NCBI RefSeq assembly: GCF_022352055.1
Contig: NZ_JAKRWM010000001.1
Location: 310,001 to 374,000, forward strand
Source: Cohnella mopanensis
Lineage (GTDB): Bacteria > Bacillota > Bacilli > Paenibacillales > Paenibacillaceae
DNA length: 64,000 nt
Reading direction: 5' to 3'
Position numbers and translations under genes: made by a program. The notes beneath the pieces were generated by a model. The model worked only from the letters and a program-made list of their open reading frames with translations. It did no database searches and was not told where the DNA came from. Below are positions 8,888 through 17,114 of the stretch, in pieces; the stretch's first letter is position 1; every line of letters starts with the position of its first letter.

Positions 8888-9286
8888 ATGGCGCAAAACG
8901 TAACGCTTGCGGACTATTACATTAACGTGAACTGTATCGATATCGAGGACTGGGCGGACAGCGACGCGGCGAAAAAACAACGATTGTTAACGGTCGCCGA
9001 GCGAACGCTAAACGTGACTTATCCGAAATATACGATACCTGACACGGCGGTGTACGAGTTTGCGAACGTGCTGGCGATTGTCTTTAACGATACGAACCGG
9101 CTGGCTCAACACGGGCTAACCGGTTTTTCCGTTGATAAGGTCGGATCGTTCAACTTCAAGGACGCACGCGTCGGAAGTCCGAGCGATGATTTACGGAAGT
9201 TTATTCCGCAAGTTGCTCGTGACATTATCGGGGCTGAAAACGGCGTTAATCTTGCGGCTCGGCGCGTCGGATGGACGGTGCTGTAA
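8888..9286 (+). CDS. Head-tail connector / adaptor protein (YqbG-like)
   Basis: 132 residues. ATG 8888 was chosen over the in-frame GTG at 8879, because CGGAGGT lies seven bases before it. The protein is mainly helical with the typical adaptor pattern: an N-terminal helix pair ending in QRLLTVAERTLN, a helix YEFANVLAIVF, and a C-terminal FKDARVGSPSDDLRKFIPQV. Adaptors of this fold bind the portal bottom. Position between capsid and closure genes agrees. Confidence 0.75.
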   Translation: MAQNVTLADYYINVNCIDIEDWADSDAAKKQRLLTVAERTLNVTYPKYTIPDTAVYEFANVLAIVFNDTNRLAQHGLTGFSVDKVGSFNFKDARVGSPSDDLRKFIPQVARDIIGAENGVNLAARRVGWTVL

Positions 9287-9603
9287 TGGCGATTATTCCG
9301 TTAAAACAAAAAGTCGTTATTACGAAGCCTGGCGCGGATACCGGTTGGGGACACGCAGTTCCCGACGTTGAGATTACGCTTAAGGCGCGCGTTGTCGAGG
9401 AGACCCGCATCGTTAAGAACGCGGTAGGCGACGAAGCAGTATCGAGTATGAGCGCTATTTTCGGCGGGCTCCCGAATGTTGCGTATGACGATATTCTAAC
9501 GTTTACGAACGAACTCGGCGTCATCATATCGCGGAAGCCGCTATCGATCGAACCTCGGCGTGGTATCGGTGGGAAGACGCTTCTTACGGAGGTGTACGTG
9601 TGA
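9286..9603 (+). CDS. Head closure (stopper) protein, YqbH-like
   Basis: 105 residues when started at ATG 9286, which shares a base with the preceding stop (TAATG); an in-frame ATG at 9271 is also possible. The protein is mostly beta strand (IIPLKQKVVITKPG, then ITLKARVVEETRIV) with a basic end (ISRKPLSIEPRRG), as in the minor head proteins that close the portal channel after packaging. Coupled translation with its neighbours on both sides. Confidence 0.7.
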   Translation: MAIIPLKQKVVITKPGADTGWGHAVPDVEITLKARVVEETRIVKNAVGDEAVSSMSAIFGGLPNVAYDDILTFTNELGVIISRKPLSIEPRRGIGGKTLLTEVYV

Positions 9604-10028
9604 CATCGCGCGGATTAGATATCGACTTATCGCGGTTTCGACGCGCTATACGAGCGATGCCGACCGCGTTGTTAGCGGGCGCTAAACGTGGAATGCACGA
9701 TGTTCTTGACGATTGGGAGGCGGAAGCGTTTGACGTAGCGCCAATCGATAAGAGTACGTTACGGCAGTCGATCAATGCGGGAGAAATTAAGCGGCGACGC
9801 GGTATGAATCTCGAAGGCGAACTCTCCGCCAATGCGATTGAAACGTATAGCGGCGGACGTTTTAACTACGCCTACTATATTCACGAAGAGGATGCGGGCG
9901 GTAAGAATCTCCGAACGGGAGGCACCGAAAAGCAATTCCTTGATGTACCGCTTGAGCGGAATAAGCACGAATGGGTGCGGCATATCGAGAGCGAGATTCA
10001 TTCGGAGTTGAGGCGGAGGGGATGGTAG
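9600..10028 (+). CDS. HK97 gp10-like / YqbI-like tail-joining protein
   Basis: 142 residues, GTG start overlapping the previous stop by four bases. The sequence has the HK97-gp10 layout: an amphipathic N-terminal helix, APIDKSTLRQSI near residue 50, a central strand with YAYYIHEED, and a C-terminal helix HEWVRHIESEIHSEL. Such proteins lie at the junction of head and tail. Confidence 0.75.
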   Translation: MTSRGLDIDLSRFRRAIRAMPTALLAGAKRGMHDVLDDWEAEAFDVAPIDKSTLRQSINAGEIKRRRGMNLEGELSANAIETYSGGRFNYAYYIHEEDAGGKNLRTGGTEKQFLDVPLERNKHEWVRHIESEIHSELRRRGW

Positions 10029-10029
10029 T

Positions 10030-10458
10030 TTGTCGGTAATAAACGAGATTATCGCGATTGAATCGTATATCAAATCGTTCTCTCCAGCGTCGACGACCGG
10101 TAAACAGATCGTACCGGAGAAACCTCCGAATGACTCGTTCTACGTCCGCTTAATTGGCGATGGTCGCGAAACCGAGACGCTTTACCATTTCCGAGCAACG
10201 CGCGAATACCAAGTCGTTTATTATGCGGAATGGCCCGAAAGTGTGATCGCGAAAATGGACGCGTTATCGACGGCTCTCTATCAAACGGAAGTCGTTACGC
10301 CGGGAATGCGGATGAACTCGTTTGGGTACTCGCAACCGGTGAAAATGAGAAACGGCGAAATATATGCTTCAGTCGGAGTACTGGAGGTAAGCGTGCGTGA
10401 GGCGCGGAATCAAACGATGTGGCCGAAAATCAATCATGTAGGCATTAAGCAAAACTAG
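10030..10458 (+). CDS. Tail completion protein, YqbJ-like
   Basis: 142 residues, TTG start one base after the previous stop region. A long N-terminal helix (INEIIAIESYIKSF) is followed by beta strands (YQVVYYAEWPE, GEIYASVGVLEVSV), the pattern of minor tail/terminator proteins that cap the tail tube before head joining. The order connector, closure, gp10-like, this gene, sheath is that of PBSX and skin phages. Confidence 0.65.
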   Translation: MSVINEIIAIESYIKSFSPASTTGKQIVPEKPPNDSFYVRLIGDGRETETLYHFRATREYQVVYYAEWPESVIAKMDALSTALYQTEVVTPGMRMNSFGYSQPVKMRNGEIYASVGVLEVSVREARNQTMWPKINHVGIKQN

Positions 10459-10482
10459 GCGCTCCATTCGGGGCGCTTTTTC
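10459..10482 (+). terminator. Terminator-like hairpin before the tail sheath gene
   Basis: Stem GCGCTCC with GGGGCGC (one G-U pair), loop ATTC, then TTTTTCT. It starts right behind the stop codon and precedes the strong AAAGGAGG of the sheath gene. Confidence 0.8.
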
Positions 10483-10503
10483 TATTTTAAAGGAGGTTTC
10501 CGC

Positions 10504-11550
10504 ATGGCAGGAGGTTCATGGGATGGTACGTCCCTGCCGATACAACCGGGTTTGTACATTAACTTCGTCCAAGCAGCGGCAGCGCAGATTCGCGGAGGTG
10601 CTCGCGGTACGGTCGCTATTCCGCTTCTGACTTACGCGAATACTGCGACAGCTAAGACGTTTTATACGGTCGAAACGGAGAAACAGGCGGTAGATTTATT
10701 CGGCGCGGCAAATATCCAATCGATTCTATTCGCTTTACAGGGCGGCGCCAAAGAAGTGCTCGTCTACACGATGCCAGATACGCCAGCCACGAAGGATTAT
10801 ACGGATATGCGCGATGCGTTCGATGCGCGTCCGTTTAATGTATTCGTGTTTGACGGTGAATTTAGTGCGGTACAACAAGCCGCTACTAAAACGTGGGTGG
10901 TCGCTAATCGTAACGCAGGCAAACACTTCGCAGTCGTTATCGGTGGGGACGCGACAACTGACGCAACGCCAACGCAAGGGGATACGCGCTCAACGTTAAA
11001 CAGCGACGACTATATCGTCAACTTGATTAACGGCGTAACTATTCGCGGCGATTCGTTCACTTCTTCGGAGTTTAGTCCGTGGGTTGCGGGCCTTATCGCA
11101 GGCACCGCAATTAACCGTTCGATTACGTACACAGTGGCGCCAGTTGACGACGTGACGAAACGGCTGACTAACACGCAGATCAATACGTCACTCGCGGCGG
11201 GATCGCTAATTCTCGTTAACGACGGTGAAAAGGTGAAAATCGTCCAAGGCGTCACCACTGCGAAAAGTAAGATCCGTTCAATTCGCGCACGCCAAGCGAT
11301 CGCGACCGACGTTTCCCGTACAGCCGAGGACAACTATATCGGCAAGCTGAACAACAACGCTGACGGACAAGCAACTCTCATTGTCGCAATTAAAGCGTAT
11401 CTCGAAAACCTCGCAACTAACGGAGTACTCACGGCACCAGTCGTCGGACTTGATCCGCAACGACCAAGCGTAGGGGACTCCGTTTTTCTTTCGATTAGCT
11501 ACGTCGAAGTCGATAGCATCGAGCGGATCTTTATCACGGTGAACATCTAA
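10504..11550 (+). CDS. xkdK: Tail sheath protein
   Basis: The contractile outer layer of the tail, 348 residues, close to PBSX XkdK in length. Recognised by the N-terminal PGLYINFVQAAAAQIRGGAR, the central EVLVYTMPD and FNVFVFDG strands of the sheath fold, and a C-terminal domain with DVSRTAEDNYIGKLNNN. Contraction drives the tube through the host envelope. The presence of this gene makes the phage a myovirus. AAAGGAGG precedes the ATG. Confidence 0.93.
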   Translation: MAGGSWDGTSLPIQPGLYINFVQAAAAQIRGGARGTVAIPLLTYANTATAKTFYTVETEKQAVDLFGAANIQSILFALQGGAKEVLVYTMPDTPATKDYTDMRDAFDARPFNVFVFDGEFSAVQQAATKTWVVANRNAGKHFAVVIGGDATTDATPTQGDTRSTLNSDDYIVNLINGVTIRGDSFTSSEFSPWVAGLIAGTAINRSITYTVAPVDDVTKRLTNTQINTSLAAGSLILVNDGEKVKIVQGVTTAKSKIRSIRARQAIATDVSRTAEDNYIGKLNNNADGQATLIVAIKAYLENLATNGVLTAPVVGLDPQRPSVGDSVFLSISYVEVDSIERIFITVNI

Positions 11551-11570
11551 CGGAAGGAGTGAGCGCATAA

Positions 11571-12017
11571 ATGGCAACGGCACTTGACGCACGGAAAGTA
11601 ATTAGCGGCACATTCGGTCAGCTATACGACGAAAATGGCGAATGGTTATCGAATGTAACCGGAGTCGACGCGTCCATCGAAATTGGACTCGAAGAGATTA
11701 AGCTGGCCGGTACGCGGTGGCTCGGAAATAAGACGACCACACTTAAGGGCTCCGGGACGATTAACAGTTATATGGTGACATCGGAGTTCGTCGAAAAAAT
11801 GCTTCAGGTTACGGACGATCGGAGCTCCCCGTATACAACGGAACTCGTCGTTAAACTGGACGATCCAGAATCATTCGGCGCTTATCGTGTTCGATTGAAA
11901 AACGTTACCTTTGACAAAATCCCGATCGTTAACTACGAGGTCGGCGCGATTGTCGAACAGGAATTAACGTTCGTTTTTAGCGGCTCCGATGTCTTGGACA
12001 AGATTCGACCGATCTAA
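11571..12017 (+). CDS. xkdM: Tail tube protein
   Basis: 148 residues, XkdM family. The fold is a beta sandwich: SGTFGQLYDENGEWLSNVTG at the start, then EEIKLAGTRWLGNK, the loop GSGTINSYMVT, and the C-terminal FDKIPIVNYEVG strand. Hexameric rings of this protein stack into the inner tube. It follows the sheath gene by 20 bases, with AAGGAG upstream. Confidence 0.92.
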   Translation: MATALDARKVISGTFGQLYDENGEWLSNVTGVDASIEIGLEEIKLAGTRWLGNKTTTLKGSGTINSYMVTSEFVEKMLQVTDDRSSPYTTELVVKLDDPESFGAYRVRLKNVTFDKIPIVNYEVGAIVEQELTFVFSGSDVLDKIRPI

Positions 12018-12023
12018 TTACGC

Positions 12024-12046
12024 AGGAGCCTTCGGGCTCCTTTTTA
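12024..12046 (+). terminator. Strong terminator-like hairpin after the tube gene
   Basis: Perfect seven-base stem AGGAGCC/GGCTCCT closed by the stable tetraloop TTCG, followed by TTTTTATTTT. Likely to reduce expression of the tail chaperone and everything behind it relative to sheath and tube. Confidence 0.85.
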
Positions 12047-12086
12047 TTTTCGAAAATTACGCTCAATTAAACGGAGGTTTTTATAA

Positions 12087-12479
12087 ATGGGAAACACAAC
12101 TAGCGGACTTGACGCACTACTCGGCGCAACGATCGATCAAACAGCGCAAGTGTATATCGCGCGGCTTAAGGCGAATTTTACGGTGCGTGCGCTAAGTAAC
12201 GAAGATTTACGCAAAGCAAACGAACGGGCAACGGTGCCGGGTGCGAAGGGTACGAAGACACTCGATAACCAGTTGTTTAACGCGGCCGTGATTACGAAGG
12301 GTTGCGTTGATCCGGATTTCTCCGATAAGCGGCTACTCGAAAAATACGAAGCGAGTGACGCCAGCGATTGTATTGCGAAGGCACTGCTACCGGGCGAACT
12401 CGCGAAGGTGATTCAGGCGATTCTCGACCTTTCCGGCTTCGGCGATGAGGACGCGTTAATCGAAGACGCAAAAAACTAA
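12087..12479 (+). CDS. xkdN: Tail assembly chaperone, XkdN-like (frame 0 product)
   Basis: 130 residues in the normal frame, acidic and helical (ALSNEDLRKANERATVPG; a C-terminal helix ending in DEDALIEDAKN). It sits between the tube and tape measure genes, the fixed place of the lambda G/GT-type chaperones that coat the tape measure during assembly. The last codons GCA AAA AAC TAA contain the slippery heptamer A AAA AAC. A share of ribosomes should shift by -1 there and add 57 residues from the next frame, giving a fusion of 187 residues. Confidence 0.85.
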   Translation: MGNTTSGLDALLGATIDQTAQVYIARLKANFTVRALSNEDLRKANERATVPGAKGTKTLDNQLFNAAVITKGCVDPDFSDKRLLEKYEASDASDCIAKALLPGELAKVIQAILDLSGFGDEDALIEDAKN

Positions 12480-12501
12480 TACGGGCGGGCGGTGTCCCGT
12501 A
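12470..12501 (+). promoter_or_regulatory. -1 programmed ribosomal frameshift site with hairpin
   Basis: Slippery heptamer A AAA AAC at 12470-12476, in the correct phase (codons GCA AAA AAC). The frame-0 stop TAA follows directly. From 12480 to 12501 there is a hairpin, TACGGG paired with CCCGTA and a ten-base loop, only a few bases behind the slippery site, as needed for stimulation. Shifting back one base opens the frame to 12649 without interruption. Confidence 0.88.
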
Positions 12502-12649
12502 TCTAATGCACGCGATATTTACGCGGCACCATATCCCGCCCCACGAAGTTTACGCGATGGATCAGCGCCATCGCTTATTTATGTTTGCGTCCGTACTCGT
12601 CACGTTAGAGGACGAAGCGAAAGCACGGAAGGCAGCGGAAAGGAAGTAA
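12476..12649 (+). CDS. Tail chaperone frameshift extension (GT-like)
   Basis: In the -1 frame after AAAAAAC the reading continues LIRAGGVPYLMHAIF and ends KARKAAERK at TAA 12647-12649, 57 residues. Alone, from ATG 12506, it would be a 47-residue protein, but no ribosome binding site precedes that ATG. The content (a YLMHAIF helix, HHIPPHEVYAM, LEDEAKARKAAERK) is the usual T-domain pattern that binds the tape measure protein. The tape measure gene starts three bases further on. It is therefore annotated as the frameshift extension of the XkdN-like protein. Confidence 0.8.
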   Translation, partial: LIRAGGVPYLMHAIFTRHHIPPHEVYAMDQRHRLFMFASVLVTLEDEAKARKAAERK

Positions 12650-12652
12650 GTT

Positions 12653-14596
12653 ATGGCGTTTGACTTAACGGCACGACTTCGGTTAATCGACGGTATGTCC
12701 GGACAGTTGCGGAATGCTACGTCTAGTTTAGCGGGATTCGGCGCCAGAGTTGCGAAGACCTCGCTTATAGTTGGCGGGCTAAGCGCCGCTATCGCATCGA
12801 CTGCGGTGGCGGTGTCATCCGTTAAGAAGGCGATGAACTTCGATTCACAAATGGCGTCTATCGGAGCACTCGATAAAAGCCTCGCTAAAGGTACGCAGGG
12901 ATATGAGAAGATGCGCGATCTTGCGCTTGAGATGGGTCAGTCGACTGCGTTCGGAGCTACGGAAGCTGCTTCCGGGATAGAGGCTTTGTTGAAGGCTGGA
13001 CTATCCCCTGCGGCGGTGCAAGCTGGCGGACTTGCGGCTGCGCTGAACCTCGCTACAGCAGGTGAACTAGACCTTACATCCGCTGCGGAAATTATGTCGA
13101 CCGCATTGAACGCTTTTAGTAAGGACGGAATGACCGCCGCACGAGCATCGGATATACTCGCAGGTACCGCTAACGCGTCCGCAGTAGACGTCGATGAGCT
13201 ACGCCAATCACTTGCGGCTGTATCAGCGGTTGCGGCTGGCGTAGGGCTAACGTTTGAGGACACGAATATCGCGTTAGGACTATTCGGTAATAAAGGCGTT
13301 AAGAGTTCGGATGCGGGTACGTCGCTTAAAACGATGTTACAACGGTTACAGCCGACGACGAAAGAGCAGACGAAACTATTCCGCGCGCTCGGCCTCGTCA
13401 CGAAAGATGGAGCCAACGAATTTTACGATGCAAACGGGAACATCAAGTCGATGCAGTCTATAGCGGGGTCTTTACGTAAGTCTCTCGGCAAGTTGACGAA
13501 TCAGCAACGATCTTTAGCGTTAGAGACGATGTTCGGGACGGACGCGATTCGTGCGGCGAATGTCCTTTACGAATCAGGTGCAGAAGGCGTCGCTGACTTC
13601 CGGGAGGAAATGCTGAAAGTATCTGCGTTAGACGTAGCCGTAGATAAGATGAATTCCGCCGAGGGAGCGACGCAGAAGTTCAGCCGCGCAATCGAAACGT
13701 TGCAGATATCCGCGTTATCACCGACTATGCCTCTCATACAGAAGTTTGCTACGAAGGCTGCGAATATGGTTAAGGAGTATACTCCGCAAATCACCGCGGC
13801 TATGCAACGAATGACGGATAAAGCGACCCAATACTTAAAAAACCACTTCACCAATAACCCGGAGTTTCAGAAAATCACTACACTTGAAGGCAAAATCAAG
13901 TTCGTATACGAAGATATTATGCAGTCATTTAACAGATGGCTGGATGATGGTGGTCGTGCAAAGATATCAATAATTTCCTCAGATATAGTAGACTTCATGT
14001 CCGAAACGCTAAAAGCCTCTCAACCGCTGATTGACGCTGCTGTTGAAATCGGGAAGTCTATCGGGGCAGGAATGTTAAAAGGTTTAAAAGAGTTCGCAAA
14101 AGAAAATCCGGAGCTATCCGCACTCTTAGCGTTCGTTGCTACGCCTGGACCAATTCAGGTAAAGTTGGCCGCAGCAGCCGCAACAGCAGCACTGCCGTCG
14201 ATCGATAAGGAAGTGGAGTATTGGAATAACCCTGATAAATCGATTGGAAATAAGATGCTTGAGTGGCCTGGACACAGTCTCGATGGGCTACATGAAATGG
14301 CTCGTGTGGAGATTCCCGAGAATGATGTTATTAGTAAGATGTTAAAAGAAAGAGGTACTGTTAAGCCTGACGGTTCACATGCTTCCGGACTCGACCGCGT
14401 TCCATACAACGGTTACGTAGCGCGACTTCACGAAGGCGAAGAGGTTCTTACGAAAACGCAGGCGGCGGATAATCGCGAGAATGGTGGTAACGGTTCGAAG
14501 CATTCCGTACTCGTAACGGGTAATACGTTCCACGTCCGTAACGATAGCGATATCGACGCGATTGCCGGTAAATTAGCGCACTTGATTGCGCAGTAA
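12653..14596 (+). CDS. Tail tape measure protein
   Basis: 647 residues; sets tail length and helps DNA cross the membrane. The N-terminal 350 residues contain the TP901-type tape measure core (MNFDSQMASIGALDKS, MGQSTAFGATEAASGIEAL, GLTFEDTNIALGLFGNKGVK). A hydrophobic stretch lies at about 33-55. The C-terminus GLDRVPYNGYVARLHEGEEV is the conserved end cleaved or exposed in many siphovirus and myovirus tape measures. At roughly 1.5 angstrom per residue the tail would be about 100 nm, short for a myovirus. The part after about residue 410 has lower GC than the rest, suggesting a module exchange. Confidence 0.92.
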   Translation: MAFDLTARLRLIDGMSGQLRNATSSLAGFGARVAKTSLIVGGLSAAIASTAVAVSSVKKAMNFDSQMASIGALDKSLAKGTQGYEKMRDLALEMGQSTAFGATEAASGIEALLKAGLSPAAVQAGGLAAALNLATAGELDLTSAAEIMSTALNAFSKDGMTAARASDILAGTANASAVDVDELRQSLAAVSAVAAGVGLTFEDTNIALGLFGNKGVKSSDAGTSLKTMLQRLQPTTKEQTKLFRALGLVTKDGANEFYDANGNIKSMQSIAGSLRKSLGKLTNQQRSLALETMFGTDAIRAANVLYESGAEGVADFREEMLKVSALDVAVDKMNSAEGATQKFSRAIETLQISALSPTMPLIQKFATKAANMVKEYTPQITAAMQRMTDKATQYLKNHFTNNPEFQKITTLEGKIKFVYEDIMQSFNRWLDDGGRAKISIISSDIVDFMSETLKASQPLIDAAVEIGKSIGAGMLKGLKEFAKENPELSALLAFVATPGPIQVKLAAAAATAALPSIDKEVEYWNNPDKSIGNKMLEWPGHSLDGLHEMARVEIPENDVISKMLKERGTVKPDGSHASGLDRVPYNGYVARLHEGEEVLTKTQAADNRENGGNGSKHSVLVTGNTFHVRNDSDIDAIAGKLAHLIAQ

Positions 14597-14607
14597 GGAG
14601 GCGTTAT

Positions 14608-15294
14608 ATGGAGTTTTGGCTTAAGTACAATAACGGCGCGGAGACGTTGCAACTTCCGGTTAATCCCGCAGAGATCACGATTAACTCTCCGTTCGGATTC
14701 GAAGATGTTTCCGTTTCGAACCTCGGAGAACGGGCGATAATCGGAAACAATCAGTTAAATACGCTCTCCATCGCGTCGTTTTTTCCTCGCGACTATAACG
14801 GCTCCTACTGTGCATATTCCGGCTTACCCGACCCTTGGGGCGCGGCGCGTACGATTGAGCGGTGGCAAAAATCCGGTAAGCCTGTCCGATTCGTCGTAAC
14901 GGGTAGCGCCGGCATTAATCTCGCGGTAACTATCCGTAATTTTACGTTTGGTGAACGCGGAGGTCAGCCGGGCGACGTTTATTTTACGTTGGAATTAAAG
15001 GAGCACGTATTCGCCGGCTTATCCCGTAAATCAAATACCGTCGCGAAGAATAAAGGGCCGGAGGTTCGGATCTCGTCAGTATCCCGCCCATCAACGAAAG
15101 AGACTCCGTCGTCATACGTAGTTAAGCGCGGTGATTCTCTATGGCGGATTTCGGCGCGGGTTTACGGTAGCGGTGACCAGTGGCGGACGATCTACGAAAA
15201 GAATAAAGCGGTGGTCGGCGCTAATCCAAACCTGATTTATCCGGGACAGAAGTTGGTGATACCGAGTGTCGGTAAAAATAAAGCTACTATATAA
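14608..15294 (+). CDS. xkdP: LysM-containing tail protein, XkdP-like
   Basis: 228 residues. The first 140 form the phage tail domain that links tube end and hub; residues about 170-220 are a LysM domain (YVVKRGDSLWRISARVYG, then NPNLIYPGQKLVIP) that binds peptidoglycan. This is the PBSX XkdP arrangement. The gene overlaps the next by 29 bases. AAGGAGG precedes the ATG. Confidence 0.88.
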   Translation: MEFWLKYNNGAETLQLPVNPAEITINSPFGFEDVSVSNLGERAIIGNNQLNTLSIASFFPRDYNGSYCAYSGLPDPWGAARTIERWQKSGKPVRFVVTGSAGINLAVTIRNFTFGERGGQPGDVYFTLELKEHVFAGLSRKSNTVAKNKGPEVRISSVSRPSTKETPSSYVVKRGDSLWRISARVYGSGDQWRTIYEKNKAVVGANPNLIYPGQKLVIPSVGKNKATI

Positions 15295-16369
15295 TAACGA
15301 TATTTTCATCGAGGCATTGGCGAAGTCTGTAACGTGGTCAGGCGAAGACGGATTGCCACATCGTACCCTTATGGTCACGTTGTCCAATACGTTTAATGCG
15401 GATGATCAGGCGGTTTACTTCGAACTCGGTAAGGAGCTCCGGTTCTACGCGGAGGAAAACGGTGCTTATGTCGGATTATTCCGCGGAACAATTTTTTCAT
15501 ATGATATCGACTCGTCGGGTAACGGGATGATCACCGCTTACGACGAAAACGTATATCTCACGAAAAACGCAGATACGCGCAAATTTACCGCAATGACAGC
15601 GGCGGCGATTATCCGCGATATTTGCAAGTCGTACGATATTCCGATCGGTACGATAGCGGATACCGGTTACGTGATCCCCCGCGTTATCTTCCGGGAAGCA
15701 GACGTCTGGGCGATGGTAAGCGCGTGCCTTACGGAGACTCGTAAGCAGAACGGAAGAAAGTTCCGCCTATGGACGTCGAATGGCGCGCTTCATCTAACGG
15801 AGAAAAAGGACACAGTTGTCCGTTGGATGCTCGAAGACGGCGTTAATATTCTGAGCGCTAACCGGTCGCGGTCGATCGAGGACACGCGCACATCCGTTAA
15901 GATTATCGGCGGGGACGAAGAAAAGAACCCGATAACAGCTCTCGCGAGGGATAGTGGACTTGCGGCGAAGTACGGAACGATGCAGTACGTCGAACGCGCG
16001 GATATGTCGCTCAATAAATCGCAAATTGACCAACTCGCGAAACAGCGTCTTAAGGAGCTCGGTAAAGTAGCGGAAGAGGTCAGCGTTGAGGCGCTCGGCA
16101 TATCGGAAGTTATCGCGGGAGTCTCAGTTTACGCGTTCGAGTCTATGACGGAAATCGTCGGCGGCTATTACGTAACGGCGGATTCACATACGTTTGAAGA
16201 CGGCGTACACCGGATGGAAGTTACGCTTTCGCGTACGGACGACTTACCGAAACTTGGGTACGAGGACGCGTTCGATGAAGTGAAGGCCGCGAAGAAAAAG
16301 AAGAAGATAAAAGAAGAGAGTGTAGTCGACCAACTAGTAAGGCAGATTAATGCGGCGAACGGAGGTTAG
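15266..16369 (+). CDS. xkdQ: Baseplate hub protein, XkdQ-like
   Basis: 367 residues with the gpD/gp27-like hub fold: beta-rich start (VTWSGEDGLPHRTLMVTLS), a central domain with MTAAAIIRDICKSYDIP and WTSNGALHLTEKKD, and a C-terminal domain ending in a lysine-rich helix. The hub forms a trimer at the base of the tube and carries the spike. The start is GTG at 15266 inside the XkdP gene, so translation is coupled. Confidence 0.85.
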   Translation: MSVKIKLLYNNDIFIEALAKSVTWSGEDGLPHRTLMVTLSNTFNADDQAVYFELGKELRFYAEENGAYVGLFRGTIFSYDIDSSGNGMITAYDENVYLTKNADTRKFTAMTAAAIIRDICKSYDIPIGTIADTGYVIPRVIFREADVWAMVSACLTETRKQNGRKFRLWTSNGALHLTEKKDTVVRWMLEDGVNILSANRSRSIEDTRTSVKIIGGDEEKNPITALARDSGLAAKYGTMQYVERADMSLNKSQIDQLAKQRLKELGKVAEEVSVEALGISEVIAGVSVYAFESMTEIVGGYYVTADSHTFEDGVHRMEVTLSRTDDLPKLGYEDAFDEVKAAKKKKKIKEESVVDQLVRQINAANGG

Positions 16370-16372
16370 CGG

Positions 16373-16711
16373 ATGGCTATCGAAATACCGGAAGGAAGCG
16401 GTCGGGCAAAGTTGCGCGGCGTATTAGATGCGCTTGGCAAGCTCGGAGGTATGCGTTTTGAGTTCGCCACCGTTACCGCGCCCCTGCCGTCAATCCGCGT
16501 TAAAGTCGATAACTGCCCGATCGAGCTCGACGCGGACGACCTCGTTATCTGCGAACACTTGACGCAACATAAACGGACGGCATCGATAAACGGCGGCGCT
16601 CCGGTTGAAATCGAATACGAGGCGTCATTGAGCGCAGGCGATCGCGTTGTCGTAGCGTCTATAAATGACGGACAACTTTACGTAGTAATTGATCGAATAG
16701 GGGGCGGATAA
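16373..16711 (+). CDS. xkdR: Baseplate spike-region protein, XkdR-like (DUF2577)
   Basis: 112 residues, mostly beta strand. The motif LDADDLVICEHLTQH followed by LSAGDRVVVASINDGQLYVVIDRI is typical of DUF2577, an OB-fold protein near the spike in PBSX-type baseplates. Start ATG with GGAGGTTAGCGG overlapping the previous gene end. Confidence 0.8.
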   Translation: MAIEIPEGSGRAKLRGVLDALGKLGGMRFEFATVTAPLPSIRVKVDNCPIELDADDLVICEHLTQHKRTASINGGAPVEIEYEASLSAGDRVVVASINDGQLYVVIDRIGGG

Positions 16712-16712
16712 A

Positions 16713-17102
16713 TTGGCGTTTAGTCCGCTTGAACCGGAAGACGATAACGGCGAGATTACCGCAGTCCTTCCGTTAAAAACATACGCGCTTGATCTCAGCG
16801 GGACGATTGACGGACGCGATGCGATACTCCAACTCGTAGATAAGGCGGTACGTACAGCACGCTACCGATTTCCGATCTACGACTGGGACTACGGGTGTGA
16901 GCTCGAAGATATCATCGGTCAGGACGTCTCAGTCGCGTTACTTGAATCGGAGATACCGCGGGTGATCCGCGAGGCACTAATTTATGATGACCGGATTGAT
17001 AGCGTAGGCGGTTTCGATATACGGAGAGAGGCGGACGCATTGTACGTCTCTTTTTTTGTGACCGTCGATGGCGAAAACATACCGGTTGAAATTTCGATAT
17101 AG
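16713..17102 (+). CDS. xkdS: Baseplate wedge protein, XkdS-like (DUF2634, gp25 family)
   Basis: 129 residues. The central YDWDYGCELEDIIGQ and the following helix VALLESEIPRVIREALIYDDRI match the gp25/gpW wedge family, which starts sheath polymerisation. TTG start, preceded by GGGGGCGGA. Contiguous with its neighbours on both sides. Confidence 0.85.
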   Translation: MAFSPLEPEDDNGEITAVLPLKTYALDLSGTIDGRDAILQLVDKAVRTARYRFPIYDWDYGCELEDIIGQDVSVALLESEIPRVIREALIYDDRIDSVGGFDIRREADALYVSFFVTVDGENIPVEISI

Positions 17103-17114
17103 GGCGGTGATTTA

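Noticed and set aside
9271-9285. Upstream start for the head closure gene
   Set aside because: ATG 9286 gives coupled translation with the preceding stop and the N-terminus typical of the family.
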